Origin: Candidatus Omnitrophota bacterium
GTDB taxonomy: Bacteria; Omnitrophota; Gorgyraeia; Gygaellales; Profunditerraquicolaceae
Assembly: GCA_030018895.1 (NCBI GenBank)
Contig: JASEHM010000001.1
Span: forward strand, 1 to 64,000
Direction of reading: 5' to 3'
DNA: 64,000 nucleotides
Below the pieces are notes generated by a model. It ran no database searches, was not told the DNA's origin, and worked only from the letters and a program-made list of their open reading frames with translations. Position numbers and translations under genes: made by a program. This document shows positions 27,001 to 42,000 of the stretch, piece after piece (position 1 is the first letter of the stretch; each line of letters starts with the position of its first letter).

Positions 27001-30000
27001 CTTTAGCAGGTATGGGGCTTATTTTAAGCCAGTATCAGGAGAAAAATATCAGCTTGGCGCAGGAAAAAATCAAAAAGGATAAAACACTAGAGGGTGTTTT
27101 GGCAATAACTAATATCGTAGGCGGCGCATATGGCTGGGCACCTGCAAACATAGTAACTGGCGCAGGCAGGTTCCTGTATAATCTTTTTGTCAGCCGTGAA
27201 TATCAGCCTCAGGCGCCAACAGTCTTAGAGCTTCAGGAATTAGTGGGAAATTATCTTAAGGAAAATTATCCTCAGGAAGATATCCAGGGTTTCTTAGGTA
27301 AGGTTAATGAGAAGGAAATTGAAGGGCTCCTGAGGTATGCTCAAGGCCAGGAGAATTTTGCTAAATACCAGTTATTTTTCAGCCTCCTGGCAGATGCAGC
27401 AAAGGCCGCAGAACTTAGCCGTTCAGGAATCCTTAAAGATATCTTTGCTAATCCGTATTTCTCTTTACCTGGGGCAAGTGTAGATGTCAAGAATGTTATT
27501 GCTTCTGTTGTAGGCGAGAAATCAGTTATCCTGGGCAAAGGATCAAGTCTAAAAGACCTTTCAAGAGGCATAGGCGAGAATTCAAGCTGGATGCAATTCT
27601 TTGGCATAGAAGTAGATGCTGCTGCCTTTATAAATACCTTAAGCGATTTGGCAGGCAGGGATGTCAGCCAGAGGCCGCTTCCTTATCGGCCCAGCCTGTC
27701 TTCTTTGGCTGCTTATGAAATCAGGGCTTTTGGTTTTCCGTTTTTAATATTTGCCAAAGAGAAGATGCTGGAAAAATATGGCCAGGCATTTGAACAGGCA
27801 TACGCGTTTAAGGTTAATGCGGGTTTTCCGGATAAATATGAGAGCTATACTATGGATCAACTTGATGGCTTAGTTGAGCAAAGAATAGTAGCGCCTGTGG
27901 GTTATATCAAGGTTCCTGGACCAGACGGGATAGAGCGTGCTTTGCTGCCGGTTTTTGCGCATAAAGACGGCGGCATTATTGTATATGGAGAAGAGGCTTA
28001 TAAGGAACAATCTGAAAAGATGAAACGGGCTTTAGAGAGATTTGATCGTTATGCAAAAGGCCTGGACCAGGGTATGGTAATTACTAAAATTGAAAAATCC
28101 ATTCAGCCGATGTCCTTAGAAAAACGCGAACCGCAGATTAGTTTAGATGTCAAAGATAAGGAGCAGGCAATAAACTTACTAAAGTTGTTTTTAGAATTAA
28201 GGGATTTAGAGAGTGAAAAGAATATAACTTCCGAGGATAAGCAGAGGTTGAATGAAATAAAGGTAAAATTAGGCAATAAAAAACTTATTGATTATGATAC
28301 GGAATTTTTTAGCAATTTCCGTTATCAGGATGAAGAAGGAAATGAAATAAGGGTAAGCATTATCTATTCCCTTCAAGAGTCAATCAGGGATCAGGAAAGG
28401 GCGAAAGAGAATCTAGAAGTGATAAACAATATTGGCAGAATGTTTAAAGAAGATGGCGGTGTTCTGCTTAATCAGGCTATAGTAAACAGTAGGGGTGAGT
28501 TAAAAATCGGCCCGCTTTTAAGAGACAGCCAGGATAAGATATCAGGCGTAAACATCGGCAAGGAGAGTTTAGAAGGGATTTTAGCTAAGATAGCTGAATT
28601 GCCTAATAAAGAACAGGCGCAGATTCAATTTAATAATTTTAATCGGTTTATTCTTAATTTAAAAATAGGCGGCAAAGAGGAAAAGGTTTTTGTAACAGCA
28701 GTATTTCCTTTAGATAAAGAGATACGAAGCAGGTCTATTAATCCCCACAGCGGCAAAGAAGAGGTTAATATTTATAAAGAAGGTTTAAAGAGATATACCA
28801 TAGATAGGACGCGTATTACAGCCTATTTGTATAATCAATACCGTATAGAGGCTGAAACTAAACTATTTAAGAATCCTTTAGGAGTTAATTGGCAGGAGAA
28901 GGTATTAAAAGAGAATATTCCTATTGAGCCGTTAATAGAAAATCAATTAAGCATTGGCCGGACAGTAACTACAGAGTATTGGCTTAGAGATTTAGGCCTT
29001 GCGAATATTAATCCTGATGCTCCGATAATTGCTAAATTATCCGGTAATTTTAAAATCGGAGAATTTAGCAAGGATATTTATGGCCTATATTTTTATCCAA
29101 CAGAGAAAATAGACGGCCGCTATATTACTAAGACAAGGTTTAATGACTATAGCATTATTAGATCTGCTATAGCATTAGACAATAATGGCAGTATACTCAA
29201 TCCTGTTCCTGGCAAGCTAAGATTTATCTTTACCTCAACTATCCCTATAGATGTATTAAAAACCCTCTGGAATCTAAAGCCCTATGGATATAAAACCCCG
29301 GTGCAAAGACTTGATGTGATTAAGGATTTATCTAAGAATATTATTTTTGACAATGCCAATTACGGAAGAAAGGCAGAAGAATCCTATGCAGATTATTTTG
29401 ATGGCACAAGGACGTTTAAGGTAAAGGTTAAATATGGATATCATGAGGATTTTGCATCTGGGCTTATACCCTGTATTAGCCGTATGCATAGTGTTGATAC
29501 CGGCGAATTCTTAGCTGAGGTTTTAACTATCGGCTATAATCCTCTGACTCGCTACCTTATAGGCAGAGAAAGAGATTATAAAGGCAAAGTTACTATAAAA
29601 GAATTTGATTACCGCTGGGAGGCGCCAGTTAAGGCTAAGAGCGAGGATGGAAAGTGGGCTACTAAGTTTGCCCATAACAGAGAAGAGACTTACACTGAGG
29701 CGATCACTTATTATAATGGGATTGCAGTGATTCCTTCTGTTTTAAATTATAAAGACGGCCGCTGGGAAAAGGATGATCAGCTCTTTCATTGGGGAAAAGA
29801 TGGAATTAAGGTTCCATTAATTAAAAAGAGCCTGCTAAGCTCTTATGGAAAATTGATTTGGGAGGAGAGTTGTTTTAAAGACGGTATATTCCGCAGATAT
29901 AATCCGGGATATGATGCAAGCGGAAAAGAATTTGCCGGCAAAGGCTTTAAATTTGATACGCAAAAAAAAGATTGGGTGAATGAGCTTGATTATTTTAATT

Positions 30001-33000
30001 ATCGCTATAATCATGGAGAAGTTAGCATGGAGTGCATGGAATTGCACAATAGAAATAAAACCGATACCCTTGTTTTTGATGCGCAAGGCCGGGTAAAGGG
30101 AGAAATAATAACTCTTTATATATTAGAGAGTGGAAGGCTTATCCCTAATTGGGAATTCAAAGAGGAGGATAAGGATAAAGTTATTGGGACTGCTTTTATA
30201 GAGGTGTCTTATATCTATGATGGCTCTATCCTAAATTGTCCGCTTATTGCTGATAGAGGCAAAACAGTAGTTTATGGCAAGATAAACGGGGAAAATTTCA
30301 TGATAAATTGGAGTAAATCAGAGGCCGAGGATTTTAAAGATGGCTTCCTTGCCTTGAAATTGGAAGATCTTTTGTGGGGAAAAACCTGGTTTGAAACAAT
30401 GGACCTTTTAACCCGTAACAGAATCCATAAGGCCTGGTTTAAGCTTCCGGGAGGAATTAAGGTAGAAACAAGCTATTTTTATGAAACTAAATCTGTGCCA
30501 GGCGCTAAAAGGGATCTGGCTTTTTATGATAAAGCCTCAAAATCTGAAACCGAGGTTATTTTCTCTGATGGCACAAAACAGGAATTTTACGATTTAAATG
30601 GCTTGCCCACTACTACATTTAACTCTTCAAAGGCCATAGATTATAACCCTAAGACAGGAAATTTAACTGCGCAGCTCATTGATCATGCTGGCGGCTATAC
30701 TGATCCTTTAGTTCATCAGGAGATAAAGAATAACCGCGACCAAGTAGAAAAAATTATAAGAGGGAGCTTAAAAAAGAATAAATTTATTCCTGAGGAAAAA
30801 GAGGTTCAAGAATATAAAGGTATTCCGGGATTAGTTAATATACCCACTCTTAATCACGCAACACCCGTAAGCCCGTACCCATTTCCTAATGATACCTTAC
30901 AAAAAGTAGAAAGTAAATCCTGGGTCATAGGTGATGACGGTAAAAAGGTTGATATCTTGAATCCAAAAGCGCTTGAGCGGATAATTGATTTTCAAGGAAG
31001 GATCAGGTATCAGAAAGAAGATACATATAAAGTCTTTGATGAAGGCAAGTGGATAGAAAATACTTTTCGCTCTCAGGTGGTTAAAAACAAATACGGTAAC
31101 CCCGAAGAAATCTCATTTTTAGATGAAAATAAAAATATCATGTCTACACTTTATCTTTTCTATGAATATAGTAAGGATAAAATAGGCCAGTTAAATAGAG
31201 CCCAGTGGAGCAGGGTGGTAGTATTTGATGGAAAACGCCAATATATCTTTGCCGCTGCTAATTGTACGCAATTAGACAGAAAATCAGGAGAGCTTTATTT
31301 TAAGGTAAAGAAAGGGTTGGAACTAAAAAACATAATAAAAGATGGCCAAAAAAGAATAGCTCATATTTCTTCAACGGGTGATTTATTAATTTGCCGAAAT
31401 GGCCTAACCTATGAAGATTTAGCAAAGCTGCATAATAACCTGGTTAACTTCTTTACAGTAACAGCCTATGATGAGGTTCAAAACAATCGCGGACAGCCAA
31501 TAATCATAAAAAGCGGCCACTCTAAGATAAACAAACAAACCGGTTTTGCTGAAGGCGATCCTTGCTGGATTGATTTCTCACTTTATCCAAAATATCCCTA
31601 TATCCCATTTAGCCTGGAAAGCTACACCTATAGATGGAATAAAACCAAAGGGAATGACTCTACAAACTACGCTCAACCTACCTGGTGGGCAAGGAATGTT
31701 GCTTCTCTCCGGAGAGATATTGATAGGTGGCAGGATAGTGATTGGGTTGCAATGACTTATGATTTAAGCACTGAGAAGGATGCTGAGGGTAGCTATTATA
31801 TGAAGTATAAAGTTATAGACCACAGATACGGCCCGTCTTTAATTTATAAAGCTAATTTATTCGATGGTAGAAAATTGTTTGAAGAATACAAAGGCAAACC
31901 TGGAGAATCAGATAATATAAGGGTATATTATTCTGAAAATGAAATTTCTAAATATACTTTGGGTATTAACAAAGATGGCACATCGGAAATCTGGCGGTAT
32001 TATAAATTGGCTGCAATGAGAAACGATGGCCATAAATACCTAATTTTTGAAGAAATTGATCCTTTACGCGATAAGCACTCTTGGTACTATTGGCTGAGCA
32101 AGCAGATTTATCCGGAGTTGAGCTGGAGAGTAATTCGCGATGGTGTCTTTTTCGCACGCATCGATAAATGGGACTACTCTACAGAAGAATATAAGGGAAG
32201 CAGAAATCTTAACGATGATGTGGCGAATAGTATGCTATTTAGGTTATTTTCTGCCCATAGAGAACGTGTTAAAGAAAGTAGGGAAATTAGAGATGTGGCT
32301 TTAGATCAAAATAATTTTGTAATGATTGATAGTGGTAATAAGATGCAGTGGGATTTAGATAAGGCATGGCATAATCGCATAGACAGATTTTTGCATTCTA
32401 ATGCTATAGTGGGATTGGTAATTGGTTTCATTGTTTGCTGGGTGTTTATTATGTGGTGGATATTGAAGTTATTTGTGCCTAAGGTGAATATTAACTCAGC
32501 AGATAAAGAAGAGCTGACCCAAGTATTTTCTCCACATGATGCTGGCAATATTATTTCTCTCAGAACAAAACTCGATGTTATAAAGAATATATCAGAGCTT
32601 GAAGGAGAGGACAGAGGAATACCTATATTTAGAGATATAACAGTCAAGAAAATAAAGAGAAAAATTCGTTTTGATGAAAAAACAGGAGGTATCACCAACA
32701 TAGCAATAAACGATCTCAGGAATACTACGCTTAAGACACTGTCAAATACTATTCTTGAGCCTGTGGCGGGGTATATCAACGATCTTATTGAACAGAAATT
32801 TATTACTTTAGGAGAAGTAGAAAATATAATACATGATTTAGCGCGTAAACTATTTGAAAATGTTCTTCCTGTAGAGTTGGTAAGGGCGAAATTATTAAGC
32901 AAGATATTTATGCGCGCTTATTGGGATGATAATTTACTTTTTAAGAATAGTGTAAGAGAAAGTTTGCGAGTATCAATAGAGGGTATCTTCCGGAGAGTTG

Positions 33001-36000
33001 GCATGCCGATGTCGAAAGAGTCTGTCGACCTATACATTAATGAAATCATCCAGGAATTTTCCACGCAACGTCCTGGAGAATTTGTGTACCAAAATGACAG
33101 AAGTAAATATAAAGACAGTAATAAACATGAAAGCGGTGATAATCTGTCGCTCAATACGCATCTTTGGGTTTTTGATCCAAAAATGGGCTTCCAACTGATT
33201 TCATTGGAGGATTTTGTACTGCAATATAAAGTCGTCTATACCATGGTTCCTTTCTTCGGAGGCCATACGCCTGTAGTTCGTTGGTTCGCAATAGAGATAA
33301 AGAAGCTCTTGGAAAGCAAGAGAGATAGTGAGGTAAAACCGTTCCTACAAGCACATCGTAAGTTTTGGTATCAGGTGCTAAAAGACCAATTAGATAATAA
33401 ATGGGAAAATATGCGCGATGACCGTAGAAAAGGGCCTGCGTATAAAGATGAAAAGACAAAGCAATGGCAGTATCTTTTAACGTGGGAAGAGTTCAATGAC
33501 CTATTCCGCTATTTATTAGAAGAAGATGATTATGGCGCGCCACTTGCTTTTAAGGATACCGCTGAGTTTTTGGCATACAAGAACAATGTTATGGAAAATG
33601 TAATTAATAAGATTTACGTTCCTGTACAAACAAACGCCTCCAGTCCCTTTACAGATAGTATGTCTAAAGAAGAAATACAGGATTTAGGGAGCACTTATCT
33701 CAAGTCATTTATCCTTTACTCAAGAGAGAATTTAGGAATACCTCGTTATGATAGAGATACATATAAAGAGAATGATAATCAAAGCAGATTATGGAATAAG
33801 ATTAGGCAATATATTCCTATTGTTAGAAGATGGAGGAGTCCTGAACGAGGCGAATTAGGAGTGTGGGCATTTGTTGCGAGTAAGCTCCTATTTAATAAGA
33901 AATTCTGGAGCCAGGACAAACGAGATGAAAAAAGAAAATTAGGCGTCGAGAAAAATGAGGCGATTAGCAAGATTCCTGTTTGGTTAAGAATAGTTTTGTA
34001 TATGGTATTATCGGCACTAAGTATTTGGTTAATCCCTTCATCTTTAAATATTGTTGGATTATCTTTAACCTTGCCCTGGTGGCTGAAGGGCATATTTTTT
34101 ATTGCAATTGTCGCTACGGCAAGGCTTTTCTTGGGAGAGCGCACTTTAAAATCCCGCCGGTCATCCTTATTCTGGGGTGCAGTAAGTATAGTAACGCTCG
34201 GATTTATTGTTTATATCATTGGATTTGTTGCGGTCAATTGGATTTTTATGCCAATTCCTTTTGAAATTAACCTGTTCAGCTTAACTCTTTATCTGCCTTG
34301 GTGGACAAAGGCCGTTTTAGTTGCTCTATCAGTCTCACCTTTTCTGGATATGTTTTTTCTTACCTATTTCTCTATAGCAAACTTAATGAAGGCAGGTGTA
34401 CGATGGTACATAGGTTGGAAATATAAGTTTTATAAAGTTAGGACATTTGAACAAGCAATGCAAATTTTACCAGAGATTCTAAAGAATAAAGAGAATTGGA
34501 ATAAGTTTAAAGATATTGTGGATGATTATTATGAAATATATCGTCTGACAACAGCCGAACACGGTATGTTTATTAAGGTTTTAGAGGATATTCAGACGAA
34601 TGCTTCTAGAAAGGATAACGAACCCAAAGAAATTAAAAAATTAAGGATTAAAATTACAGAACAGGAAATCAAAGATTTTGTAAATAAGAAATTCCGTAAA
34701 GATATGTCTTCCGAACCAAGAGACCTTTCTGAGTTGCGTTCTTTTGTAATACAGATAAGTGGTTTTGGCGAAGCTCCGTATTTCCTTTTCACGGATATTA
34801 ATAAGCTAGATGCAGGCAAGATTCAGACCCAACTGGGGATGTTTGCTAAATCTTATCCTGACCAGTGGCAGGTGTTTGTGGAGAGATTGGAAGAAGAGAA
34901 AAATATCATTAATGAAAAACAAAAGCAAGAATTATTGAAACTAATTGAGAATCCCGATTATGTCCTTAAGTTGTTTAATGACGCAGATTCACAAAAAGCA
35001 AGAGAAAAAATTGAAGAGTGGTTTAACCTGAATATACAGTCAGGTTATGCCAATATAAAATCAGCACTTAAATTAAAAGAAGTATACAAACATTATATAA
35101 AGAAATTTGTTCCTGGCTTGGATGACGTAAAGGTTGAAGCTTTAGTAAATGATTATCTCCAGTTTGTTTTTATTTATGATCAATGGGCGCAAGAGATAGA
35201 GATTATCCTAAGAAGAGAATTAAACAAGCCAGAATTGAATTTAGACGAATTCATAAAATCTTTATCCGAGGAGAAGGCGAAGGTAGTGTTAAATACAATA
35301 ACTACCATATGTTACGACCGCAATGCAAATGATGAAAAGAAGAAATCCGATACTATTATGCACAAGTATTTCCTTCTAGCTTTAGTGAAGAATAAGGTAA
35401 CTATCTCAAAAGGAGGTATTTTCAAGCCGGATAATTTACCTATTTCTGAAAAAACCAATATTCATGACGCAAAATATACAAGCTGGATGAGCTTTATGTC
35501 CAGAATGAGAGGAGAAATCAATTTTTCTCTTGACTGGGACCACATTCATCCATTCAGCGAACTTTGGTTTATACCTAATGCAGGAATGGAGTTTCTTTTT
35601 GATGACTGTCTCGTAGGCGGTCCTTACAATAGCGATATTTTTTCTCGCCCGATTTCTACGACTGCCAATGTTTTTGGTTTGATGGAAGAAGGCTGGCTTG
35701 ACGGAGAGCAACCAGTTAAGGACGAGATTGATTCAATTCTTTTCTATGGGAAAGGTTTTCAAAAAGTAGCAGCTTTGAGGAACTTTGAGATGCTGGCTGC
35801 AGATGATAGCGTGCAGGAAGATGCTTTTGGTTTTGCAAAAGCCCTAATGCAAGGAGGCAGGTCAAGGGCATTTCACTTCTTTAAAATATTAAAAGGTTTA
35901 AGTAATCTTGTATTGGGAGCATTAATTCCATTGAAAAAATGGAGCGGTGATTCTTCAGAAGCAGTAAGATTACCAGCAGGCATTAAATTCTTTTTGAGCC

Positions 36001-39000
36001 CTAATATTTCCTGGACGAAAAAATTAGGGAATCTCATCAACTGGGGATTCTATATGAAAAAGCCCTCTGTAATGAGGGTAACAGTTTGGGTTATTATTCT
36101 TTATTATCTCGCTAATCTCAATCCTTGGTTTGGATTAGCTTTCTCTTTATGGTTTACTAGTATTCTTCTTGCTCAGGCAATTTCCTATGGCGGATTCTTT
36201 AAGTATACAAGTAAATTTGGAAGGATAAAAGGGGCATTGTTCTTTTTGCGGGATTTACTTACCAAGTTCTTTATCTTTTCCACTGGCATTATCCCTTCTT
36301 ATGCTGATAGTGTAAAACGCGGTTTTAGCGCCTTTTGTAAGTTTATTAGGACAGGTGGCAAAGCCGGCACATTAGGCCGAACTAAAGGGAGTGAACTTTA
36401 TATCTTTGGACATAAAGGAATCAGTGTAGCAGCTGCGCTGTTACTGTTTATTGCTTTTGCATCTTTTGATCCTATGAAATTTATAGTCTGGCTTCCTCAA
36501 ATCGCTACAATCGTGGGCTGGTTAACGTTTATCTTCTTATTGGAACCGGTAAGTTCTAAAAAGCACGTACTTCTGAATATTGCTAATGTCGGATTAGGGT
36601 TTATATTAGGAATAGTAGATTTTGTTGCCAATATTATGACTAATTCTAAGGTTTTAAGTATCCTTACCGGCATACTATTATTATCACTTCCGGACTCTTT
36701 ACCTGCCTGGATTCTTATATCTTGTATTGCTATAGCAGGTAGTATTGGCTTTGGCTTAAAATGGAGCAGGATGCTCTTTAATAAAAAAGTTTGTGAAGAG
36801 GCAAAGACTGTGCTAAAGCTGGCAAAGGATTATAAGATAAAGGGATATGCAGTTACTATACTTGAATCTTTTGTTTTGTCTACCGGATTTCATTACGCTT
36901 TAGAAGGTTATATTGAAGGAAGAATTAAAGGCTTACCTTCATTTATTATGGTATTACGTATTCTGTGGTTATCAAGAGATAAAGCACTTAACGAAAATAT
37001 TAAAAAATCAGAGTTAGAAAATAAGCAAAAGGAAGAGGAAAAGAAGAAAGCAGAAGAGAGACAGAATGCAAAAGGCTCGTCTCCGGTAACGACTTCTTCA
37101 CCTATTCCAACTCTAAATAATACTCAGCCAGATCAAATAATAAATACCGATAATGCGAACAACGAGCGCTTTGGCATTGCCAGAGAGCTTACCAAGGGCT
37201 TGGTAGCAGAATTACCCCAAGTATTAGGTAAGGTAGATATCTACGAGTTACTTAAAGCAGCTAATGGCATTCTGATTCTTGACCGTAACCGCTCACCCAC
37301 TGACATAGATGCTCATGCGGATAAAGAACGTAACTCTATTTGCGTCACTGTGCGTTCTGATGAAGACTTCCTTAATTTATCTATCCCAGAAGTAGCTACC
37401 ACCCTTATCCATGGAGCCATAGAGCTTGCCACAAAACAAGAAGCCTTAAGACGTAATATCGATTGGGAACAAATCGCATCGCTTGCCCAACAAACTGCCC
37501 TTAACTTTGCCCAGAAATATCAAGAAGTCATTACCCACAGATATGACCGCTTGCTGATGAGACAAGATATGCAGGTTGCCTTTAAAAATGGCTGGCGCGT
37601 AAAGAAGATTTACCAGACTGCCTTTAACCATGTTCAGGCTGATATGTATGCCTCCCAGGTTAATCCTGAAGATTATCCTCAAGACACTGAAGTCATCCCT
37701 GTAGCGGACCCCCCTCCTTATTATAATAAGGTAAGGGCTTTTGGTAATGGCTTAGCTAACCTGAATATAGTAAGGAACTTTGTAGAAAGGCTAATCCAGG
37801 AATTAAAATTAGAGCCGGGAACCTATAATTTAGTAGAACTTCTGGGTAATACCTTAATTATCGGCTTGCACGGTGGCGGCCAATCAGCCAGGAATCCTAA
37901 ATATACCCAGATTGGTAAATTTAATGGTTATCTGCCTATAAGGAGCTTAAACAAAGACTTACCCGCTACCCTGCAGGAAGAACTCCTGGTGCCAGCAGCG
38001 GTCTTAAGCAGAATCTATCCAGACAACTTACCCGGCTACATCAATATCTACGGAGATGCCTTAATTACCTTTAATCCAAGAGAAGTAGAAAAAATTATTA
38101 AGGCTAATCCTGAAATGGCCCAGGGTTTGATGATCTTCTTAAGAAAAGTTCCTGCTCGCGAAGCTTCTACTTGGGGTGCAGGTGCCGTAGATGAATCCTT
38201 GCGCATTCACCAATTTGTAGAAAAGGCCTTCAAGAGCACAGGTGAAATATCCAAAGGTATTATCCATGTGAATGAAGAGGGCTTTGTAATAGACACAGAT
38301 TTAGATAAAGCCAAACAACTTCTTGCCAATAAATACAGGCTCTTAGTAGAAGACCAGTATATTCTTATGAACACTGCCTTTGCCATATTAGGCCCACTTG
38401 CCCTTGTGCGCTGGGCGATTCTTTCAGGCATTGACATAGATACAGAAGGTAATTTTATCATTACAGAAAAAGCCAAGGCTTCTTACAACACAAAGAGCTT
38501 TTATGACTTAGTCCTAACCTATGGCTCAAGTGTAGATACCTTTGGTGATTTAGTGCCTCCTATGGGCGAAGACTTAAATATCATTGACTTTATCTTCTCT
38601 GTTGGCACCAAACAGCTTGAAGAGGCCAAGAAGAAAATCCACGCTGAAGCCTTACCTATCATAGAAGACATGGAAGGTAGGCTACAGGATTTACGCCGAG
38701 ACTTCAAAGAAGATAGTTTCTCCTTGAAAAAATTAGAGGACAGTTTGAATAGCCTCTTAGAATCTCTTAAGAAAAGAATCCAAGAGGTTCAGGATGAGAA
38801 GACTGTTTCTGTGTTAAATGTCTGTGTATCTAGCATCTCTCAAATCCTGCTGCGTCAGATGCTCATTGAGGTTTTACGCCGCGGTGGCGCTGGCTCAAAA
38901 GCATGGGCTATACCCATAGAGGGTGAGTGGTTGGATACTGGAAGAACCATCGAGGAAGCACAAATCATTCTGGCCGAGGGAAAAGCCAACAGGCAGATAG

Positions 39001-42000
39001 CCTCGGTGTTTGACTTTGAGAAGTCCATTGCCGCAAAGACCAATGTAGCAAGCCACTCTTTTGTCAGCATCATTGAGGCAGAACCTAAATCTCAAGTTGC
39101 CACAGATTCCATTCAGATTGCCTCTTATCTGAAAGGCAAAATTCATATGGACTCCAGATCTCAGGTGCACCTTGTAGACTGGCAAGGCGATTTACACCTC
39201 AACTCAGACGTGGTGATGTCTGAGGCAACCACCAGATATCAAGAGAAAGAATGGGTCGTGCACCTGCTCTGGGGATTACAGGATGGAGAGACCAATAAAA
39301 TCAAGACCCACATAGGCCGTTCCTTAGAGGAATGGTTCACTGAGTTAAGTATTGACATAGATAAGATTTGGCCTCCTGCAACTGCGCATCTCTTAAACAC
39401 TGCCAGAATCTTCCCTGGCTTAAGTCAGCAGATTTTAGAGCAAGGAAAGCAAATAGATGACTTGGATAGAGAGCTCTTTGACTCTATGAATGATATCTGG
39501 GGCTTCTTACAAGGACATACTGCCCCAGTTCCTGTTGCCTGGCTGAAAGCTTTAGAAGCAGAACGCCTCTTCTCTATGACTGATGCCTACAGTAAACCCG
39601 CCACTGAACTGATGCAACAGAGAAGAGAAGGATTGATGAGGAAGAAGAAAGCAGAAGAGAGACAGAATGCAAAAGGCTCGTCTCCGGTAACGACTTCTTC
39701 ACCTATTCCAACTCTAAATAATACTCAGCCAGATCAAATAATAAATACCGATAATGCGAACAACGAGCGCTTTGGCATTGCCAGAGAGCTTACCAAGGGC
39801 TTGGTAGCAGAATTACCCCAAGTATTAGGTAAGGTAGATATCTACGAGTTACTTAAAGCAGCTAATGGCATTCTGATTCTTGACCGTAACCGCTCACCCA
39901 CTGACATAGATGCTCATGCGGATAAAGAACGTAACTCTATTTGCGTCACTGTGCGTTCTGATGAAGACTTCCTTAATTTATCTATCCCAGAAGTAGCTAC
40001 CACCCTTATCCATGGAGCCATAGAGCTTGCCACAAAACAAGAAGCCTTAAGACGTAATATCGATTGGGAACAAATCGCATCGCTTGCCCAACAAACTGCC
40101 CTTAACTTTGCCCAGAAATATCAAGAAGTCATTACCCACAGATATGACCGCTTGCTGATGAGACAAGATATGCAGGTTGCCTTTAAAAATGGCTGGCGCG
40201 TAAAGAAGATTTACCAGACTGCCTTTAACCATGTTCAGGCTGATATGTATGCCTCCCAGGTTAATCCTGAAGATTATCCTCAAGACACTGAAGTCATCCC
40301 TGTAGCGGACCCCCCTCCTTATTATAATAAGGTAAGGGCTTTTGGTAATGGCTTAGCTAACCTGAATATAGTAAGGAACTTTGTAGAAAGGCTAATCCAG
40401 GAATTAAAATTAGAGCCGGGAACCTATAATTTAGTAGAACTTCTGGGTAATACCTTAATTATCGGCTTGCACGGTGGCGGCCAATCAGCCAGGAATCCTA
40501 AATATACCCAGATTGGTAAATTTAATGGTTATCTGCCTATAAGGAGCTTAAACAAAGACTTACCCGCTACCCTGCAGGAAGAACTCCTGGTGCCAGCAGC
40601 GGTCTTAAGCAGAATCTATCCAGACAACTTACCCGGCTACATCAATATCTACGGAGATGCCTTAATTACCTTTAATCCAAGAGAAGTAGAAAAAATTATT
40701 AAGGCTAATCCTGAAATGGCCCAGGGTTTGATGATCTTCTTAAGAAAAGTTCCTGCTCGCGAAGCTTCTACTTGGGGTGCAGGTGCCGTAGATGAATCCT
40801 TGCGCATTCACCAATTTGTAGAAAAGGCCTTCAAGAGCACAGGTGAAATATCCAAAGGTATTATCCATGTGAATGAAGAGGGCTTTGTAATAGACACAGA
40901 TTTAGATAAAGCCAAACAACTTCTTGCCAATAAATACAGGCTCTTAGTAGAAGACCAGTATATTCTTATGAACACTGCCTTTGCCATATTAGGCCCACTT
41001 GCCCTTGTGCGCTGGGCGATTCTTTCAGGCATTGACATAGATACAGAAGGTAATTTTATCATTACAGAAAAAGCCAAGGCTTCTTACAACACAAAGAGCT
41101 TTTATGACTTAGTCCTAACCTATGGCTCAAGTGTAGATACCTTTGGTGATTTAGTGCCTCCTATGGGCGAAGACTTAAATATCATTGACTTTATCTTCTC
41201 TGTTGGCACCAAACAGCTTGAAGAGGCCAAGAAGAAAATCCACGCTGAAGCCTTACCTATCATAGAAGACATGGAAGGTAGGCTACAGGATTTACGCCGA
41301 GACTTCAAAGAAGATAGTTTCTCCTTGAAAAAATTAGAGGACAGTTTGAATAGCCTCTTAGAATCTCTTAAGAAAAGAATCCAAGAGGTTCAGGATGAGA
41401 AGACTGTTTCTGTGTTAAATGTCTGTGTATCTAGCATCTCTCAAATCCTGCTGCGTCAGATGCTCATTGAGGTTTTACGCCGCGGTGGCGCTGGCTCAAA
41501 AGCATGGGCTATACCCATAGAGGGTGAGTGGTTGGATACTGGAAGAACCATCGAGGAAGCACAAATCATTCTGGCCGAGGGAAAAGCCAACAGGCAGATA
41601 GCCTCGGTGTTTGACTTTGAGAAGTCCATTGCCGCAAAGACCAATGTAGCAAGCCACTCTTTTGTCAGCATCATTGAGGCAGAACCTAAATCTCAAGTTG
41701 CCACAGATTCCATTCAGATTGCCTCTTATCTGAAAGGCAAAATTCATATGGACTCCAGATCTCAGGTGCACCTTGTAGACTGGCAAGGCGATTTACACCT
41801 CAACTCAGACGTGGTGATGTCTGAGGCAACCACCAGATATCAAGAGAAAGAATGGGTCGTGCACCTGCTCTGGGGATTACAGGATGGAGAGACCAATAAA
41901 ATCAAGACCCACATAGGCCGTTCCTTAGAGGAATGGTTCACTGAGTTAAGTATTGACATAGATAAGATTTGGCCTCCTGCAACTGCGCATCTCTTAAACA

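Noticed and set aside
28700..32340. Bona fide RHS toxin with core and variable tip
   Set aside because: Only vague YD-like turns are present. There is no RHS core signature or toxin tip, and the frame continues into a membrane helix.
32306..32902. Minus-strand ORF of 198 codons
   Set aside because: It is antisense to the membrane helix and HhH part of the giant frame. Composition is shadow-like, and the HhH motif is on the plus strand.
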